Source of the DNA: Flavobacterium sp. LC2016-12
GTDB taxonomy: Bacteria > Bacteroidota > Bacteroidia > Flavobacteriales > Flavobacteriaceae
Assembly: GCF_015351595.1 (NCBI RefSeq)
Contig: NZ_JADKPT010000006.1
Span: 1-64,000 of the forward strand
Direction of reading: 5' to 3'
Length of the DNA stretch: 64,000 nt
The notes beneath the pieces were generated by a model, which worked only from the letters and a program-made list of their open reading frames with translations, had not been told where the DNA came from and did not search any database. Shown here piece after piece: positions 1 through 8,706 of the stretch (position 1 is its first letter; each line of letters opens with the position of its first letter). The translations under genes were made by a program, and so were the position numbers.

Positions 1-225
1 ACTTGTGTTTGTCTCAATTCTTTTATTTCCGAATACGCCGTTTTTATGGACTTCACATCACAACACATTCTTTTCTGAGAACTTTACAACATATCGAATT
101 AAGCTTCTTTTTAGCCTTTTTCCGCCTTTGCCACGAAGACACCAAGGCAAAAAGTCTCTTTTCACTGCTTTTCCGGCACGTATCTTTCTATACTTATATA
201 TAAGCCCTCTCTTGAAAACAACTCT

Positions 226-305
226 CCTAGCCCCGATAGTAGTGGAAATCCTTTTGTGGTGGGGTTCACCACAAAAGATTGTAGCGGATAGCGGGAAATA
301 GCTCC
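226..305 (+). repeat. Dispersed hairpin repeat, copy A
   Basis: An 80-nt element whose reverse complement matches a second copy at 45951-46031 almost base for base outside the central stem. The core is an 11-bp perfect inverted repeat (arms starting CTTTTGTGGTG) with a 5-nt loop. Flanks carry the shared words GCTATCCG, GGATTTCCACT and GGGCTAGG. The rest of the first 445 bases holds no convincing gene: two overlapping short open frames at 3-301 run through this repeat and look non-coding. A copy of a gcaaag/cacgaag-type intergenic word lies near 130-155. Confidence 0.8.
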
Positions 306-393
306 TTATTAAAATACTAATTCTTCTCTAAAGAATCCTTCTTATATAATATAGTAGAAATTCCACCTTTATATATGTACAAAAAAAAACAAA

Positions 394-420
394 CCCGACA
401 TGTTCTAAGAACTTGTCGGG
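394..420 (-). terminator. Terminator of the FtsX-type permease gene
   Basis: A 7-bp GC-rich stem (CCCGACA with TGTCGGG, extended by weaker pairs) lies just past the stop codon of the permease gene. On the minus strand it is followed by a T-rich tract (plus strand A run at 381-389). Confidence 0.8.
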
Positions 421-445
421 CTTGGAATCCGTTATGTTTTAAATA

Positions 446-1681
446 TTAATCGAACCGAATGGCTTTTACCGGCGAGATTCTCGTTATGATATAGGATGGA
501 ATTAACAATACCAGGAAACAAATCGTAACGGTTAGTATATTCAGAAGTATAATATAACCCCAGTTTATACATACTGGTGCTACGTTGACATAATAGTTTT
601 CGGGGTTTAAATGGATTACACCAAACTGCTGCTGAATTAACAATAATGAAATACCGATTAAGTTACCCCAGAAGAGCCCTCTTATAATAAGATAAAATGC
701 ATTGTACAAAAATATTTTACGAACTGTCCAGTTATTTGCCCCAAGTGCTTTTAGAATTCCAATCATTTGAGTACGCTCTAGAATAAGAACCAATAATGCC
801 ACAACCATATTAATAGTCGCTACTAATATCATAACAGCAAGAATGACTATTATATTGAAATCGAAAAGCTGCAGCCAGTCAAAAATGTAACTGTATTTTT
901 CTATTATTGTCTCAGTATCCAGCGTCGATGAAGTTTGCTCGTAAACTTCATCTCCTGTTTCTTTAATTTTGGTAAAGTCTTTGACAAAAACCTCAAAAGC
1001 ACCGACCTGATCTGGAGCCCATTTATTTATTTTTTGGATATGACGAATATCTCCTATAATATATGTCGCATCGAAATTTTGAAAACCTGAATTAAAAATC
1101 CCTGTAATTTTAAATCGGCGGCTATTTGGCATTTTGCCTTGTTCTTCTTTTATAAAGAAAGTATTGAATTTATCGCCTACTTTTAAATTGAGACGATCAG
1201 CAAGAAATCTTGAAATTATAACTTCTTCATTTAGTTCTTTCGTGAAATCAGGCAATCTTCCTTCTACTAAATATTCTTTTATATTATTCCAATCATAATC
1301 GGCACCAACTCCTTTGAAAATAATTCCTTCAAAAGCATTTTCGGTTCGAATGATTCCGGCCTTACTTGCGATTGCCTGAATGTGCTTTACTTCAGGAACA
1401 GATTTGAAATTGGGATAAAAATCTTGTTTTTTAGAAATAGGAACCAAAGTTACCTCGGAATTGTTATTGTCGTAATTCGAAATGATAACCTGACCATTGA
1501 AAGCTGAAACTTTGTCGCGTATTTTTTGCTGTAAACCTATTCCGGTTGCAACTGAAACCAACATCATAATAATACCGATGGCAATAGCCGAAATGGCAAT
1601 TTTTATAATTGGTGCTGAAATACTGCTTTTATAATCTTTGGCAGTGATTAGTCTTTTGGCTATAAAATATTCTAGATTCAA
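446..1681 (-). CDS. FtsX-like ABC transporter permease (LolC/LolE/MacB type)
   Basis: A 411-aa inner-membrane permease. One membrane helix lies near residues 25-48, followed by a long periplasmic domain (about 50-270) and three C-terminal helices in the FtsX-like domain (about 275-400). This 1+3 layout fits the LolC/LolE/MacB class that works with an ATPase to move lipoproteins or other substrates out of the inner membrane. No ATPase gene is adjacent. The start codon is TTG: an in-frame stop lies two codons upstream and the next ATG is at residue 39, inside the first helix. A terminator follows at 394-420. The fold is clear; the exact substrate is not. Confidence 0.85.
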   Translation of the reverse strand: MNLEYFIAKRLITAKDYKSSISAPIIKIAISAIAIGIIMMLVSVATGIGLQQKIRDKVSAFNGQVIISNYDNNNSEVTLVPISKKQDFYPNFKSVPEVKHIQAIASKAGIIRTENAFEGIIFKGVGADYDWNNIKEYLVEGRLPDFTKELNEEVIISRFLADRLNLKVGDKFNTFFIKEEQGKMPNSRRFKITGIFNSGFQNFDATYIIGDIRHIQKINKWAPDQVGAFEVFVKDFTKIKETGDEVYEQTSSTLDTETIIEKYSYIFDWLQLFDFNIIVILAVMILVATINMVVALLVLILERTQMIGILKALGANNWTVRKIFLYNAFYLIIRGLFWGNLIGISLLLIQQQFGVIHLNPENYYVNVAPVCINWGYIILLNILTVTICFLVLLIPSYIITRISPVKAIRFD

Positions 1682-1799
1682 TTTTTATATTATCTGATTA
1701 GTGGTTTAGTCCTTTATTTGACATTCAACTGTCTTCAAAAATACATTTTAAAAAGTAAAAAAGAATTGTTCCGAAAAACAATTACAAAACATTTAAGTT

Positions 1800-2294
1800 C
1801 TAAAGTGGTAATTTCTTTTTCATTTCTTCTACTATATTATATGCTGCCGGGCAAATGGCGACATTTTTTAAAGTAAGATCTGCAATCTGATGAAACTTTT
1901 TTCGATCTGTATGAGGAAATTCCCTGCAGGCTTTTGGACGTACATCGTAAATCATACAATAGTTTTCACTATCCAGAAAAGTACAAGGGACACTTTTTAA
2001 AACATAATCTTTGTCCTCGTCAATACGAAGATACTGATCGATAAATTGCTGCGGTTTTTGTCTGAAAGATTTTGAAATTCTTTCGATATCAGCCAAAGTA
2101 AACAACGGCCCGGTTGTTTTACAACAATTGGCACATTGCAGGCAATCCGTTTTTTTAAATTCGGCATCATGTAAATCCTGCATGATGTAATCTAAATTCT
2201 TCGGCTGCTTCTTTTTCAGCTTATCAAAATACTTTTTGTTTTCGATATGCTTATCTTTGGCTAACTTATTTAAGTTATTTAAAATTTGTTTCAA
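1800..2294 (-). CDS. YkgJ-family cysteine cluster protein
   Basis: A 164-aa cytosolic protein with the zinc/iron-chelating CxxCxxCC cluster (DCLQCANCCKT, about residues 54-64). Further conserved cysteines follow in PCTF, NYCMIYDVRP and KACREFPH, the usual pattern of the YkgJ (UPF0153) family. Its biochemical role is unsettled; a metal-binding or redox function is inferred. The N-terminal 45 residues are lysine-rich. The start is a TTG, because a TAA lies in frame four codons upstream and the next ATG is at residue 38. A TAnnTTTG promoter element sits 24 nt upstream. Confidence 0.85.
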   Translation of the reverse strand: MKQILNNLNKLAKDKHIENKKYFDKLKKKQPKNLDYIMQDLHDAEFKKTDCLQCANCCKTTGPLFTLADIERISKSFRQKPQQFIDQYLRIDEDKDYVLKSVPCTFLDSENYCMIYDVRPKACREFPHTDRKKFHQIADLTLKNVAICPAAYNIVEEMKKKLPL

Positions 2295-2317
2295 GTTTAA
2301 AATTTAAAGTTGATGTG

Positions 2318-2325
2318 CAAAATTA
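2318..2325 (-). promoter_or_regulatory. Promoter -7 element (TAATTTTG) of the YkgJ gene
   Basis: On the minus strand TAATTTTG matches the Bacteroidota TAnnTTTG element, 24 nt before the TTG start. It is embedded in an inverted repeat (arms about 2290-2314 and 2327-2345) that also forms the upstream region of the divergent methyltransferase gene. No clear TTG at the -33 position. Confidence 0.5.
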
Positions 2326-2368
2326 AACAACTTTAAACTTGAAACCTTAAACTTTGAACTAAATTACC

Positions 2369-3076
2369 ATGAAAGATCTTTTTGGAAAAGCGATGTACGA
2401 TTTTCAGACCAATAATTCGCCTGAAGATATAATAACAGAAACTTCTATTTCTGAAGAAGATGAAATGAGTGTCGATTACTTATTTCGTTCTTATAATGAA
2501 ATGCCTAAACTGGAACAAAAAGCACTTCAATTGACTACAGGAAAAACACTTGATGTAGGTTGTGGAGCCGGAAGTCACAGTTTATCATTACAAAATGATC
2601 GCAATTTAGATGTAACTTCAATTGATATTTCTGAAAAAGCAATAGCAACCTGTAAACTTCGTGGTGTTAAAAATGCAAAAGTTCAGAATATATTAGATTA
2701 TGAAGGAGAAAAATTTGACACTATTATTTTATTAATGAATGGAGTTGGAATTTTTGGAAAATTAGATAATTGCAATAAATATTTATCTAAGCTAAAATCA
2801 CTATTAAATCCAGATGGCCAAATTTTATTAGACAGCTCAGATATTATTTATATGTTTGATGAAGATGAAGACGGTGGGAAATGGATTCCCTCAAATAATG
2901 ATTATTACGGTGAATTAGTATTTAATATTTCGTACAAAGGAGAAAAAGAAGACCCTTTTGATTGGTTGTATCTTGATTATAACACATTGCAAAACGCTGC
3001 TATTGCAAATGGACTAAAATGCGAACTAATTTTAGAAGGTGATCACTATGATTATTTAGCTAAACTTTCAATATAA
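2369..3076 (+). CDS. Class I SAM-dependent methyltransferase
   Basis: A 235-aa cytosolic methyltransferase. Motif I for S-adenosylmethionine is LDVGCGAGSHSLSL near residue 61, followed by the acidic end of strand beta2 (VTSIDIS) and the motif IV region (FDTIILLMNGVGIFG). The substrate cannot be read from the sequence. The methyl-accepting part is the C-terminal half, containing DSSDIIYMFDEDEDGG. It is divergent from the YkgJ gene and lies 18 nt upstream of the DinB/YfiT gene, so the two are probably cotranscribed. Confidence 0.85.
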   Translation: MKDLFGKAMYDFQTNNSPEDIITETSISEEDEMSVDYLFRSYNEMPKLEQKALQLTTGKTLDVGCGAGSHSLSLQNDRNLDVTSIDISEKAIATCKLRGVKNAKVQNILDYEGEKFDTIILLMNGVGIFGKLDNCNKYLSKLKSLLNPDGQILLDSSDIIYMFDEDEDGGKWIPSNNDYYGELVFNISYKGEKEDPFDWLYLDYNTLQNAAIANGLKCELILEGDHYDYLAKLSI

Positions 3077-3094
3077 AAACATCATTACAGTATT

Positions 3095-3640
3095 ATGGAA
3101 GAACTAAATTTAGAGAAATTAAAATTTCCCATTGGAAAATTTGAAGCGCCGAAAGCGTTTACCTCTGAATATATTTCAGAAAAAATAGCGGAAATCGAGT
3201 CCTTTCCTGAAAGACTAAGAAAAGAATCGCTTCATTTGAGTGATGAACAATTAGACACACCTTATCGTCCTGGCGGATGGACGGTTCGTCAAGTAATACA
3301 TCACTGCGCCGAAAGTCATATGAATTGTTTCATTCGAATTAAATGGGCTTTGACGGAAAATAATCCTGTCATAAAAGCGTATGACGAGACTTTATGGTCT
3401 GAATTACCCGATAATTTAAGAATGTCGATTCAACCAACATTAAGTTTATTGGAAGGATTACATTACAGAATAGGCTTTATCTTGAAAAATTTATCAGAAA
3501 CTGATTTAAAAAAATCATTTATCCATCCAGAAAACAATTCTGAATATCAAATTAAACAAATTATCGGAACTTATGCCTGGCATGGAAATCATCATTTGGC
3601 ACACATTACCACTTTAAAAAAATATAAAAACTGGGACTAA
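3095..3640 (+). CDS. YfiT/DinB-family metal-dependent hydrolase (bacillithiol transferase-like)
   Basis: A 181-aa four-helix-bundle protein of the DinB/YfiT superfamily. The metal-binding histidines are visible in VRQVIHHCAESHM (about residues 65-77) and AWHGNHHLAHI (about 162-172). The motif TPYRPGGWTVRQVIHH is characteristic of YfiT proteins, which in Firmicutes are thiol transferases or hydrolases. Whether this organism makes bacillithiol cannot be told from the window. It ends at a bidirectional terminator shared with queE. Confidence 0.85.
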   Translation: MEELNLEKLKFPIGKFEAPKAFTSEYISEKIAEIESFPERLRKESLHLSDEQLDTPYRPGGWTVRQVIHHCAESHMNCFIRIKWALTENNPVIKAYDETLWSELPDNLRMSIQPTLSLLEGLHYRIGFILKNLSETDLKKSFIHPENNSEYQIKQIIGTYAWHGNHHLAHITTLKKYKNWD

Positions 3641-3677
3641 ACAAAATTTGTTTATTTTTTTTTACACATATGTATAT

Positions 3678-3713
3678 AAACAAAAATCTCTTCAGTTGAA
3701 GAGATTTTTGTTT
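3678..3713. terminator. Bidirectional terminator between the YfiT gene and queE
   Basis: An uninterrupted inverted repeat with stem AACAAAAATCTCTTC and its complement, loop of about 4 nt. A- and T-rich arms suit termination from both converging genes. Confidence 0.85.
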
Positions 3714-3720
3714 ATATTAC

Positions 3721-4353
3721 TTAAGGGATATTCAAATATTTATGAGTCTGAAGTGAAACCCTCCATTTTGGATTATTCATTACATAATCAACAATTAGCG
3801 GAGTCATTTCCTCTTTCTTACTCCATTCTGGCTGAAGGAATAAAATTGCATTATCGTTTACCAAATCTGCTTGCTCTTCTGCAAAGATAAAATCATGTTT
3901 ATTATAAATAATCACTTTTAACTCATGTGCATTATCATAAACGGTTTGAGTAGGTAATTTATTTTTTTTCGGAGAAAGACAAATCCAATCCCAGGTTCCT
4001 GAAAGCGGATAAGCACCTGATGTTTCAATATGAACTTTTAAATTTTTATCTTTTAACTGCTGTGTCAACAAACTCATGTCCCAGGTTAAAGGCTCTCCTC
4101 CAGTAATTACAACGGTATCTGCATAACTTGAAGCATTCTTTACAATTAAATCAACACTTGTTGGCGGATGCAATTCTGCATTCCAACTTTCCTTCACATC
4201 GCACCAGTGGCAACCCACATCGCAACCTCCAATTCTAATAAAATACGCAGCGGTACCAGTATGGAAACCTTCTCCCTGAATGGTATAAAACTCTTCCATT
4301 AAAGGCAACATCGCTCCTTTATTAACTTCTAATTGTATTTCTTTTGATAACAT
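3721..4353 (-). CDS. queE: 7-carboxy-7-deazaguanine synthase
   Basis: A 210-aa radical SAM enzyme that converts 6-carboxytetrahydropterin to 7-carboxy-7-deazaguanine in queuosine synthesis. The N-terminal motif EEFYTIQGEGFHTGTAAYFI is typical of QueE. The cluster motif CDVGCHWC (about residues 44-51) is the CxxxCxxC that ligates 4Fe-4S. TGGEPL follows, with the SAM-binding ETSG. queA, a later step of the same tRNA modification, is in this window at 28651-29700. The gene stands alone between a promoter (4371-4398) and a terminator (3678-3713). Confidence 0.95.
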   Translation of the reverse strand: MLSKEIQLEVNKGAMLPLMEEFYTIQGEGFHTGTAAYFIRIGGCDVGCHWCDVKESWNAELHPPTSVDLIVKNASSYADTVVITGGEPLTWDMSLLTQQLKDKNLKVHIETSGAYPLSGTWDWICLSPKKNKLPTQTVYDNAHELKVIIYNKHDFIFAEEQADLVNDNAILFLQPEWSKKEEMTPLIVDYVMNNPKWRVSLQTHKYLNIP

Positions 4354-4370
4354 TATTTTATTTTAAAGTG

Positions 4371-4398
4371 CAAAGATAGTCAATTAAATACGGAACAA
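4371..4398 (-). promoter_or_regulatory. queE promoter (TTG-N17-TATCTTTG)
   Basis: On the minus strand TTG (4396-4398) and TATCTTTG (4371-4378) are separated by 17 nt, a good Bacteroidota sigma-factor match, 18 nt before the ATG. The TTGACTATCTTTGCACTTTA context recurs before the DUF3109 gene at about 54.28 kb. Confidence 0.8.
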
Positions 4399-4400
4399 AA

Positions 4401-4432
4401 AAAACCGACAGTTCAAAGGAACTATCGGTTTT
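4401..4432 (-). terminator. Terminator of the TonB-motor operon
   Basis: Stem AAAACCGACAGTTC pairs with GAACTATCGGTTTT (one mismatch), loop about 4 nt, followed on the minus strand by a T-rich tract. It lies 22 nt past the stop of the TPR gene and next to the queE promoter. Confidence 0.8.
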
Positions 4433-4454
4433 ATATTTATTTGAATAACCTTTC

Positions 4455-6122
4455 TTATTTTAAAGCTTTCACAGATTGAGTAGCATAAGCGTTAGTTGGA
4501 TCTAAAACTAAACTTTTATTGAAATTCTCAATAGCTTTTGCTTTGTCAGTGTTAGCATAAGCAGCACCAATCGAATTGTACGATTCTACAATTTTTTTAA
4601 CTGTAGCAGGTTTTGCTAATTCTTCAGCACCTTTTGCAGTTGTTTTATTGATATACTCTTGGTAGTTTTTGATAATTAAATCATCTTTCTCCAATAAGTT
4701 ATTGATTCTACCTTTGTATAAGTAAGCCTCATCATAAGTAGGAGAAGCAACCAACACTCTGTCAAAAGCTGCATCAGCCTTAGCTAAAGCAGCAGCATCC
4801 ATCGCAGTTTTTTCTTTATTTGCATTTGCATAGTAAAGAGAAATACCATAGTATACATTATCATTTAGATAATTTTTTTGCTCAGTATTGCTAGTACTCA
4901 ATTCATAAATCGAAGCAGCTTGGTTGTATTGTTTTTTACCAAACAATTCTTTTCCAAAATCTCCAAGATCTTCTACAGCTAATGGCTCTACTGCAACCGC
5001 TTTTTTGATTTCAGCCAAACCAGCTTCAAAAGCAGCAGGATCTACTACACCAGCAGCATCAGTTCCTTTTTTAATTTTAGCAAATCCTAAATATAAATTA
5101 TCTTTTGCGATAACTTTGTTTGATGGCACTTTCATGTAATCTTCTAATGATTTAATTGCAACATCATAGTTACCATTTTCATAAGCAGAATATCCTAAAT
5201 ATCTGTAAATTCTAGGATTAACTTTATCCAACTCAATCATTTTGTTAGCTTCTTTTTCAAGAGCTTTATAATCTTCAACTAAGATCAAGAAATCTGCATG
5301 ACGCATCCTAGAGTTCATAGAATAATCTGTTAAACTCAAGTACTTCTCGTAGTTCTGAATTGCTTTTTGATAATTAACCTGTCTTGTAGAAGGCTTGTTT
5401 CTAGCCCATTTGTAATAGGTTTCAGCAAGCTCTCTGTAAACTGGTCCGTAATTAGCATCTACAGCAATAACTTCATTGAAAGATTTAATTGCTTCATCGT
5501 AAGATTTAGCACCTTTTAATAAAACACCTAATTGCATTTTTGCTCTTAAAAGCGTTGGGTCAGCAGTAAATGCGTCACGGTAAGCTTTGTATGCATCATT
5601 TTGATTGTTTGCTCCATAATAAGCATCACCAATTGCCAAAAGTGCAGTTGCGTTTTGAGGCTCTAATAATAAAGCCTTCTTTAAACTAGCAACAGCATTT
5701 GTATAATCAGGATTTGTAGAATTCATATAAGCTCTACCGATGTAAATAAACTCATTTACATCTTTACGCTTCATATCTTTTGTAGCTAAACCGAAATTTG
5801 CCTGAGCCGAAGCCGCATTTTTTGCATCAAGATCCAATTGACCTAAACCGATATAATTTAAGTTTTTCTTATCTGCTGCTTCTAATCCATTTAAGTAATA
5901 AATTTTAGCAGAATCAACAATAGCTTGGTTTAAGTATACATTACCTAAAACAAAATTAGCTTCTCCATCAGAAGGTTTTGCTTTGATGATTGATTTCAGC
6001 AAAGATTTAGCTTTCTCAAATTGTTCAGCATCAATTGCCTTTTTGGCCTGGTTTATATCTTGCGCTTTTGCAACAGAAGCTGAAGCAACTAAGGCAAGAC
6101 TAAAAATTTTAAATTTATTCAT
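4455..6122 (-). CDS. Secreted tetratricopeptide repeat protein
   Basis: A 555-aa protein with a signal peptide (MNKFKIFSLALVASASVAKA, cleavage before QDI) and at least eight TPR units from residue 24 to the end, for example about 36-70, 125-160, 160-195 and 205-240. TPR arrays mediate protein contacts, so a periplasmic scaffold is likely. It is the last gene of an exbB-exbD-exbD-tonB-hypothetical-pstS-like operon, 16 nt after the lipoprotein gene. Several units carry long alanine- and lysine-rich insertions. No catalytic domain is visible. Confidence 0.85.
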   Translation of the reverse strand: MNKFKIFSLALVASASVAKAQDINQAKKAIDAEQFEKAKSLLKSIIKAKPSDGEANFVLGNVYLNQAIVDSAKIYYLNGLEAADKKNLNYIGLGQLDLDAKNAASAQANFGLATKDMKRKDVNEFIYIGRAYMNSTNPDYTNAVASLKKALLLEPQNATALLAIGDAYYGANNQNDAYKAYRDAFTADPTLLRAKMQLGVLLKGAKSYDEAIKSFNEVIAVDANYGPVYRELAETYYKWARNKPSTRQVNYQKAIQNYEKYLSLTDYSMNSRMRHADFLILVEDYKALEKEANKMIELDKVNPRIYRYLGYSAYENGNYDVAIKSLEDYMKVPSNKVIAKDNLYLGFAKIKKGTDAAGVVDPAAFEAGLAEIKKAVAVEPLAVEDLGDFGKELFGKKQYNQAASIYELSTSNTEQKNYLNDNVYYGISLYYANANKEKTAMDAAALAKADAAFDRVLVASPTYDEAYLYKGRINNLLEKDDLIIKNYQEYINKTTAKGAEELAKPATVKKIVESYNSIGAAYANTDKAKAIENFNKSLVLDPTNAYATQSVKALK

Positions 6123-6138
6123 CTTTATTGTAATTAAT

Positions 6139-7062
6139 TTATTCTTTATCGTTTATAATCTGACTTCTAATTTTTAGCTTTCTTCCCGGAGTTCTGACTG
6201 GCAGTAATCCAGATTTCAATACAATTCTCTGTCCTATCTCTCCTGCAATGAATGAAGCAAATCCCATTCCTAATCCAGAATAACCCTGACAATTTATAAT
6301 ATACAAATCACGTGCCAAAGGATATTTTACTTCAGCCAGGTCATTTTGACTTGGACTGTAGTATTTGCTATCATTTAAGCCTTTTACGCTTAAAATATTA
6401 ATTTTTTTAATTGTTTCTGCCATAGCAGCAGAAGGTTGTGACAACCAATTCACTCCAACTACACCAATCATTCCATCATTTTCGGAAACAAATTTAATAA
6501 CTTCATCATTTGTTTTGAAGGAAAAAACGCCAGTAGCAGGAATCTCTTTTACCTTAGCTAATTCTTTCATATAACGTACTGTACTAGAATTCGGATTATC
6601 AAAAACAAGTCCTTTAATTCTTGGATCAGCTTTACCCTGCATAAAATCAATTACAGATTTCAACGCAATTAATGTGTCATTATTGCTCTTGTTTGAAATT
6701 AAAGCAATTGCATCTATAGCAAATGGTGTTACTCTTGGTTTAATTTTGCTTTTTTCAAATCCCTGCAATTCTTCTTTAGTCAAATCTCTCGTCGTAATAA
6801 CGACTTTGGCTTTCTGATTTAATAAATCATTAATAACCTCTGACTCCGATTTTGGGGTAACTGCAATTTTCGCATCATAGTAAGTACCTTCAAAAACAGC
6901 AACCTGATCATCCACAATAGGCTTTACAGTTTCATCAACTGTAATGTCAATAGAACCCTTTAGAATCGTTTCTTTCTCTGATTCATTCTTGCTTTTTTGG
7001 TTACACATGGTAAACAAAAAAACAAAAACTACCAAAACGAAAACTCTACTATATTTTAACAT
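6139..7062 (-). CDS. PstS-like substrate-binding lipoprotein
   Basis: A 307-aa lipoprotein: the N-terminal hydrophobic stretch ends in the lipobox FTMC (Cys about 20). The rest resembles the phosphate-binding PBP-like fold (DETVKPIVDDQVAVFEG, VITTRDLTKEEL, FDNPNSSTVRYMKEL, GMIGVVGVNWLS). No PstC, PstA or PstB gene is nearby. Instead it is 2 nt downstream of a small membrane protein gene in a TonB-motor operon. It may therefore deliver a ligand or act as a sensor rather than feed an ABC importer; this is inference. The ligand is unknown. Confidence 0.8.
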   Translation of the reverse strand: MLKYSRVFVLVVFVFLFTMCNQKSKNESEKETILKGSIDITVDETVKPIVDDQVAVFEGTYYDAKIAVTPKSESEVINDLLNQKAKVVITTRDLTKEELQGFEKSKIKPRVTPFAIDAIALISNKSNNDTLIALKSVIDFMQGKADPRIKGLVFDNPNSSTVRYMKELAKVKEIPATGVFSFKTNDEVIKFVSENDGMIGVVGVNWLSQPSAAMAETIKKINILSVKGLNDSKYYSPSQNDLAEVKYPLARDLYIINCQGYSGLGMGFASFIAGEIGQRIVLKSGLLPVRTPGRKLKIRSQIINDKE

Positions 7063-7064
7063 AT

Positions 7065-7295
7065 TTACTCTGCGTTTGAATTAATTAATCTCAGAAAACG
7101 GATTGCTGAATAAACAATCAGCAAGCCACCAAAAGCATATCTGTATTTAGGTTCCATGTCTAATGGCAATTTCTTCCAGAACATAATCATTAAACCCAGC
7201 ACAAGATATATTAAAAAAAACAGTATTCCTAAAACAAGAAGAAATCGCTCTTTGAGCGATTTCTTCTGAATATTATTAAGCATATCTTTTAACAT
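7065..7295 (-). CDS. Small membrane protein of the TonB-motor operon
   Basis: A 76-aa protein with two predicted membrane helices (about residues 16-37 and 50-67) and a basic N-terminus. I do not recognise a family. Its start overlaps the tonB stop (TAATG), and the PstS-like gene starts 2 nt after its end. Translational coupling to tonB suggests a role with the motor complex or the lipoprotein. Confidence 0.8.
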   Translation of the reverse strand: MLKDMLNNIQKKSLKERFLLVLGILFFLIYLVLGLMIMFWKKLPLDMEPKYRYAFGGLLIVYSAIRFLRLINSNAE

Positions 7296-8092
7296 TATTC
7301 TGCAGATTGAATAGTAATAGGAAGAGAATAAAGTACTCTAACTTTTTTACCATTTTGCTCGCCAGGAGTCCATTTTGGACATTTTTTAAGAACACGAATT
7401 GCTTCTGCTCCTGTACCGTAACCGATATCCCTTAAAACTTTAATGTCGGTTAATGAACCGTCTTTTTCAACTACAAAAGTAACATAAACTTTACCTTTTA
7501 AACCTTCTTCTTCGGGAGTCTTGTAATTATTTCCTACGAATTTGTAGAACTTCTCAATTCCTCCAGGGAAATCTGGTTTTACTTCGATACCAGCTGTGTT
7601 GTATACTTGGTTATCTTCTTCTACTACTGCAGCAGTTCCAGTACCTACTGGCTCATCAACAGTTAAAACTGCATCCGGATCTCCTTTAATAGTTTCAGAA
7701 CCTACCTTTTTATCTTTAAGTTCCTCAATTTTTGGAGGATCTTCAGTAACCTCTTCAGCCTTAGCAACCACTGGTTTTGTAAATTTCACCTGATCCACTT
7801 TTGGTGGTGGTGGCGGTGGTGGTGGTTGGTTAGGTTTTACTTCCTCTTTTTTAGGAGGTAATTTTATTGTAGCAATCTTAACATTGTGATCTACGTCATC
7901 TTCACTAGAATCTGGTAAAAAACTAGCAATAAGAGGAGCTGCTACAGCGAAGCTAAAAATAATCGAACCTATGATAAGTGCCTTAACCGTAGTTTTGCTA
8001 TTCGATTTTCTTAACTCATATGCACCATATATCTTATTACGTCCTTCGAACACGATATCAAGCCACTGATTTTTTATAATATCTAATTTCAT
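7295..8092 (-). CDS. tonB: Energy transducer TonB
   Basis: A 265-aa periplasm-spanning protein that couples the proton-driven ExbBD motor to outer-membrane receptors. A single membrane helix lies near residues 38-59, preceded by a 35-residue cytosolic tail containing FEGRNKIYGAYELRK, typical of Bacteroidota TonB. A proline-rich linker follows (eight prolines in PPPPPPPPKVDQVKF, about residue 90). The C-terminal TonB domain (about 175-265) has GKVYVTFVVEKDGSL and CPKWTPGEQNGKKVRV. It lies 37 nt downstream of the second exbD. Several TonB genes are usual in this phylum, so which receptors it serves is unknown. Confidence 0.92.
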   Translation of the reverse strand: MKLDIIKNQWLDIVFEGRNKIYGAYELRKSNSKTTVKALIIGSIIFSFAVAAPLIASFLPDSSEDDVDHNVKIATIKLPPKKEEVKPNQPPPPPPPPKVDQVKFTKPVVAKAEEVTEDPPKIEELKDKKVGSETIKGDPDAVLTVDEPVGTGTAAVVEEDNQVYNTAGIEVKPDFPGGIEKFYKFVGNNYKTPEEEGLKGKVYVTFVVEKDGSLTDIKVLRDIGYGTGAEAIRVLKKCPKWTPGEQNGKKVRVLYSLPITIQSAE

Positions 8093-8129
8093 TTTTCTTG
8101 ATTATTAGGATGTTAAAACAAGATAAATC

Positions 8130-8687
8130 TTATTTTTTATCTATCAATTTATTTTCCTCTGGTGTAAACTCAGGAACAATCGCATAAGTTTCTACTCCAG
8201 TAATAGCCATTTCATCCAAAATATCAACTAAATTACGATAATTCGATTTTTTAGTTGGCTTAATGATAACTATGATTCCATTTTTAGGTTTCCCTTTCGC
8301 AGCAGAATATTCTAAAACTGTTCTTTTTCTTGTAAGCAGTTCTCTACGAATACCATCTTTACCATATGCAATATCTTTAGGTCCAGCAATTGGCTTCTCT
8401 AATAATCCCATATAATAAGTCAATTTATTATTTTCCCCTAAGATTACAGTCATTGTACGATTTTCATCTACTTTAGTATCTTTTGTCTTAGTCGAATCCG
8501 GATCTTTATCTGGCAGAGACAAATCCATCGATTGAGGTTTTGACAACGATGTGGTTAACATAAAGAATGTGATCAATAAGAATGCCAAATCCACCATAGC
8601 CGTTAAATCGACTTTTGAATTTTGCTTTTTACTTCTTACTTTACCACCTTTTCCGCCACCACCGTCGCCGGTATTTAATTCAGCCAT
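8130..8687 (-). CDS. exbD: Biopolymer transporter ExbD (second copy)
   Basis: A 185-aa ExbD/TolR-type protein. A glycine-rich N-terminus precedes the single membrane helix at about residues 27-47 (VDLTAMVDLAFLLITFFMLT), which carries the conserved proton-path Asp of the VDLAF motif. The periplasmic part is about 48-185. It differs clearly from the 208-aa ExbD encoded just upstream, so the stator may hold a heteropair. It lies 19 nt after that gene. Confidence 0.92.
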   Translation of the reverse strand: MAELNTGDGGGGKGGKVRSKKQNSKVDLTAMVDLAFLLITFFMLTTSLSKPQSMDLSLPDKDPDSTKTKDTKVDENRTMTVILGENNKLTYYMGLLEKPIAGPKDIAYGKDGIRRELLTRKRTVLEYSAAKGKPKNGIIVIIKPTKKSNYRNLVDILDEMAITGVETYAIVPEFTPEENKLIDKK

Positions 8688-8706
8688 TTTAGTGTATCTT
8701 TTTTAA

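Noticed and set aside
3..301. Two overlapping short open frames at the start of the window
   Set aside because: They run through the hairpin repeat and a cacgaag-type repeat word, lack a promoter and have low-complexity, non-coding composition.
3648..3890. An 80-codon plus-strand frame
   Set aside because: It crosses the bidirectional terminator and lies antisense to the C-terminal coding part of queE.
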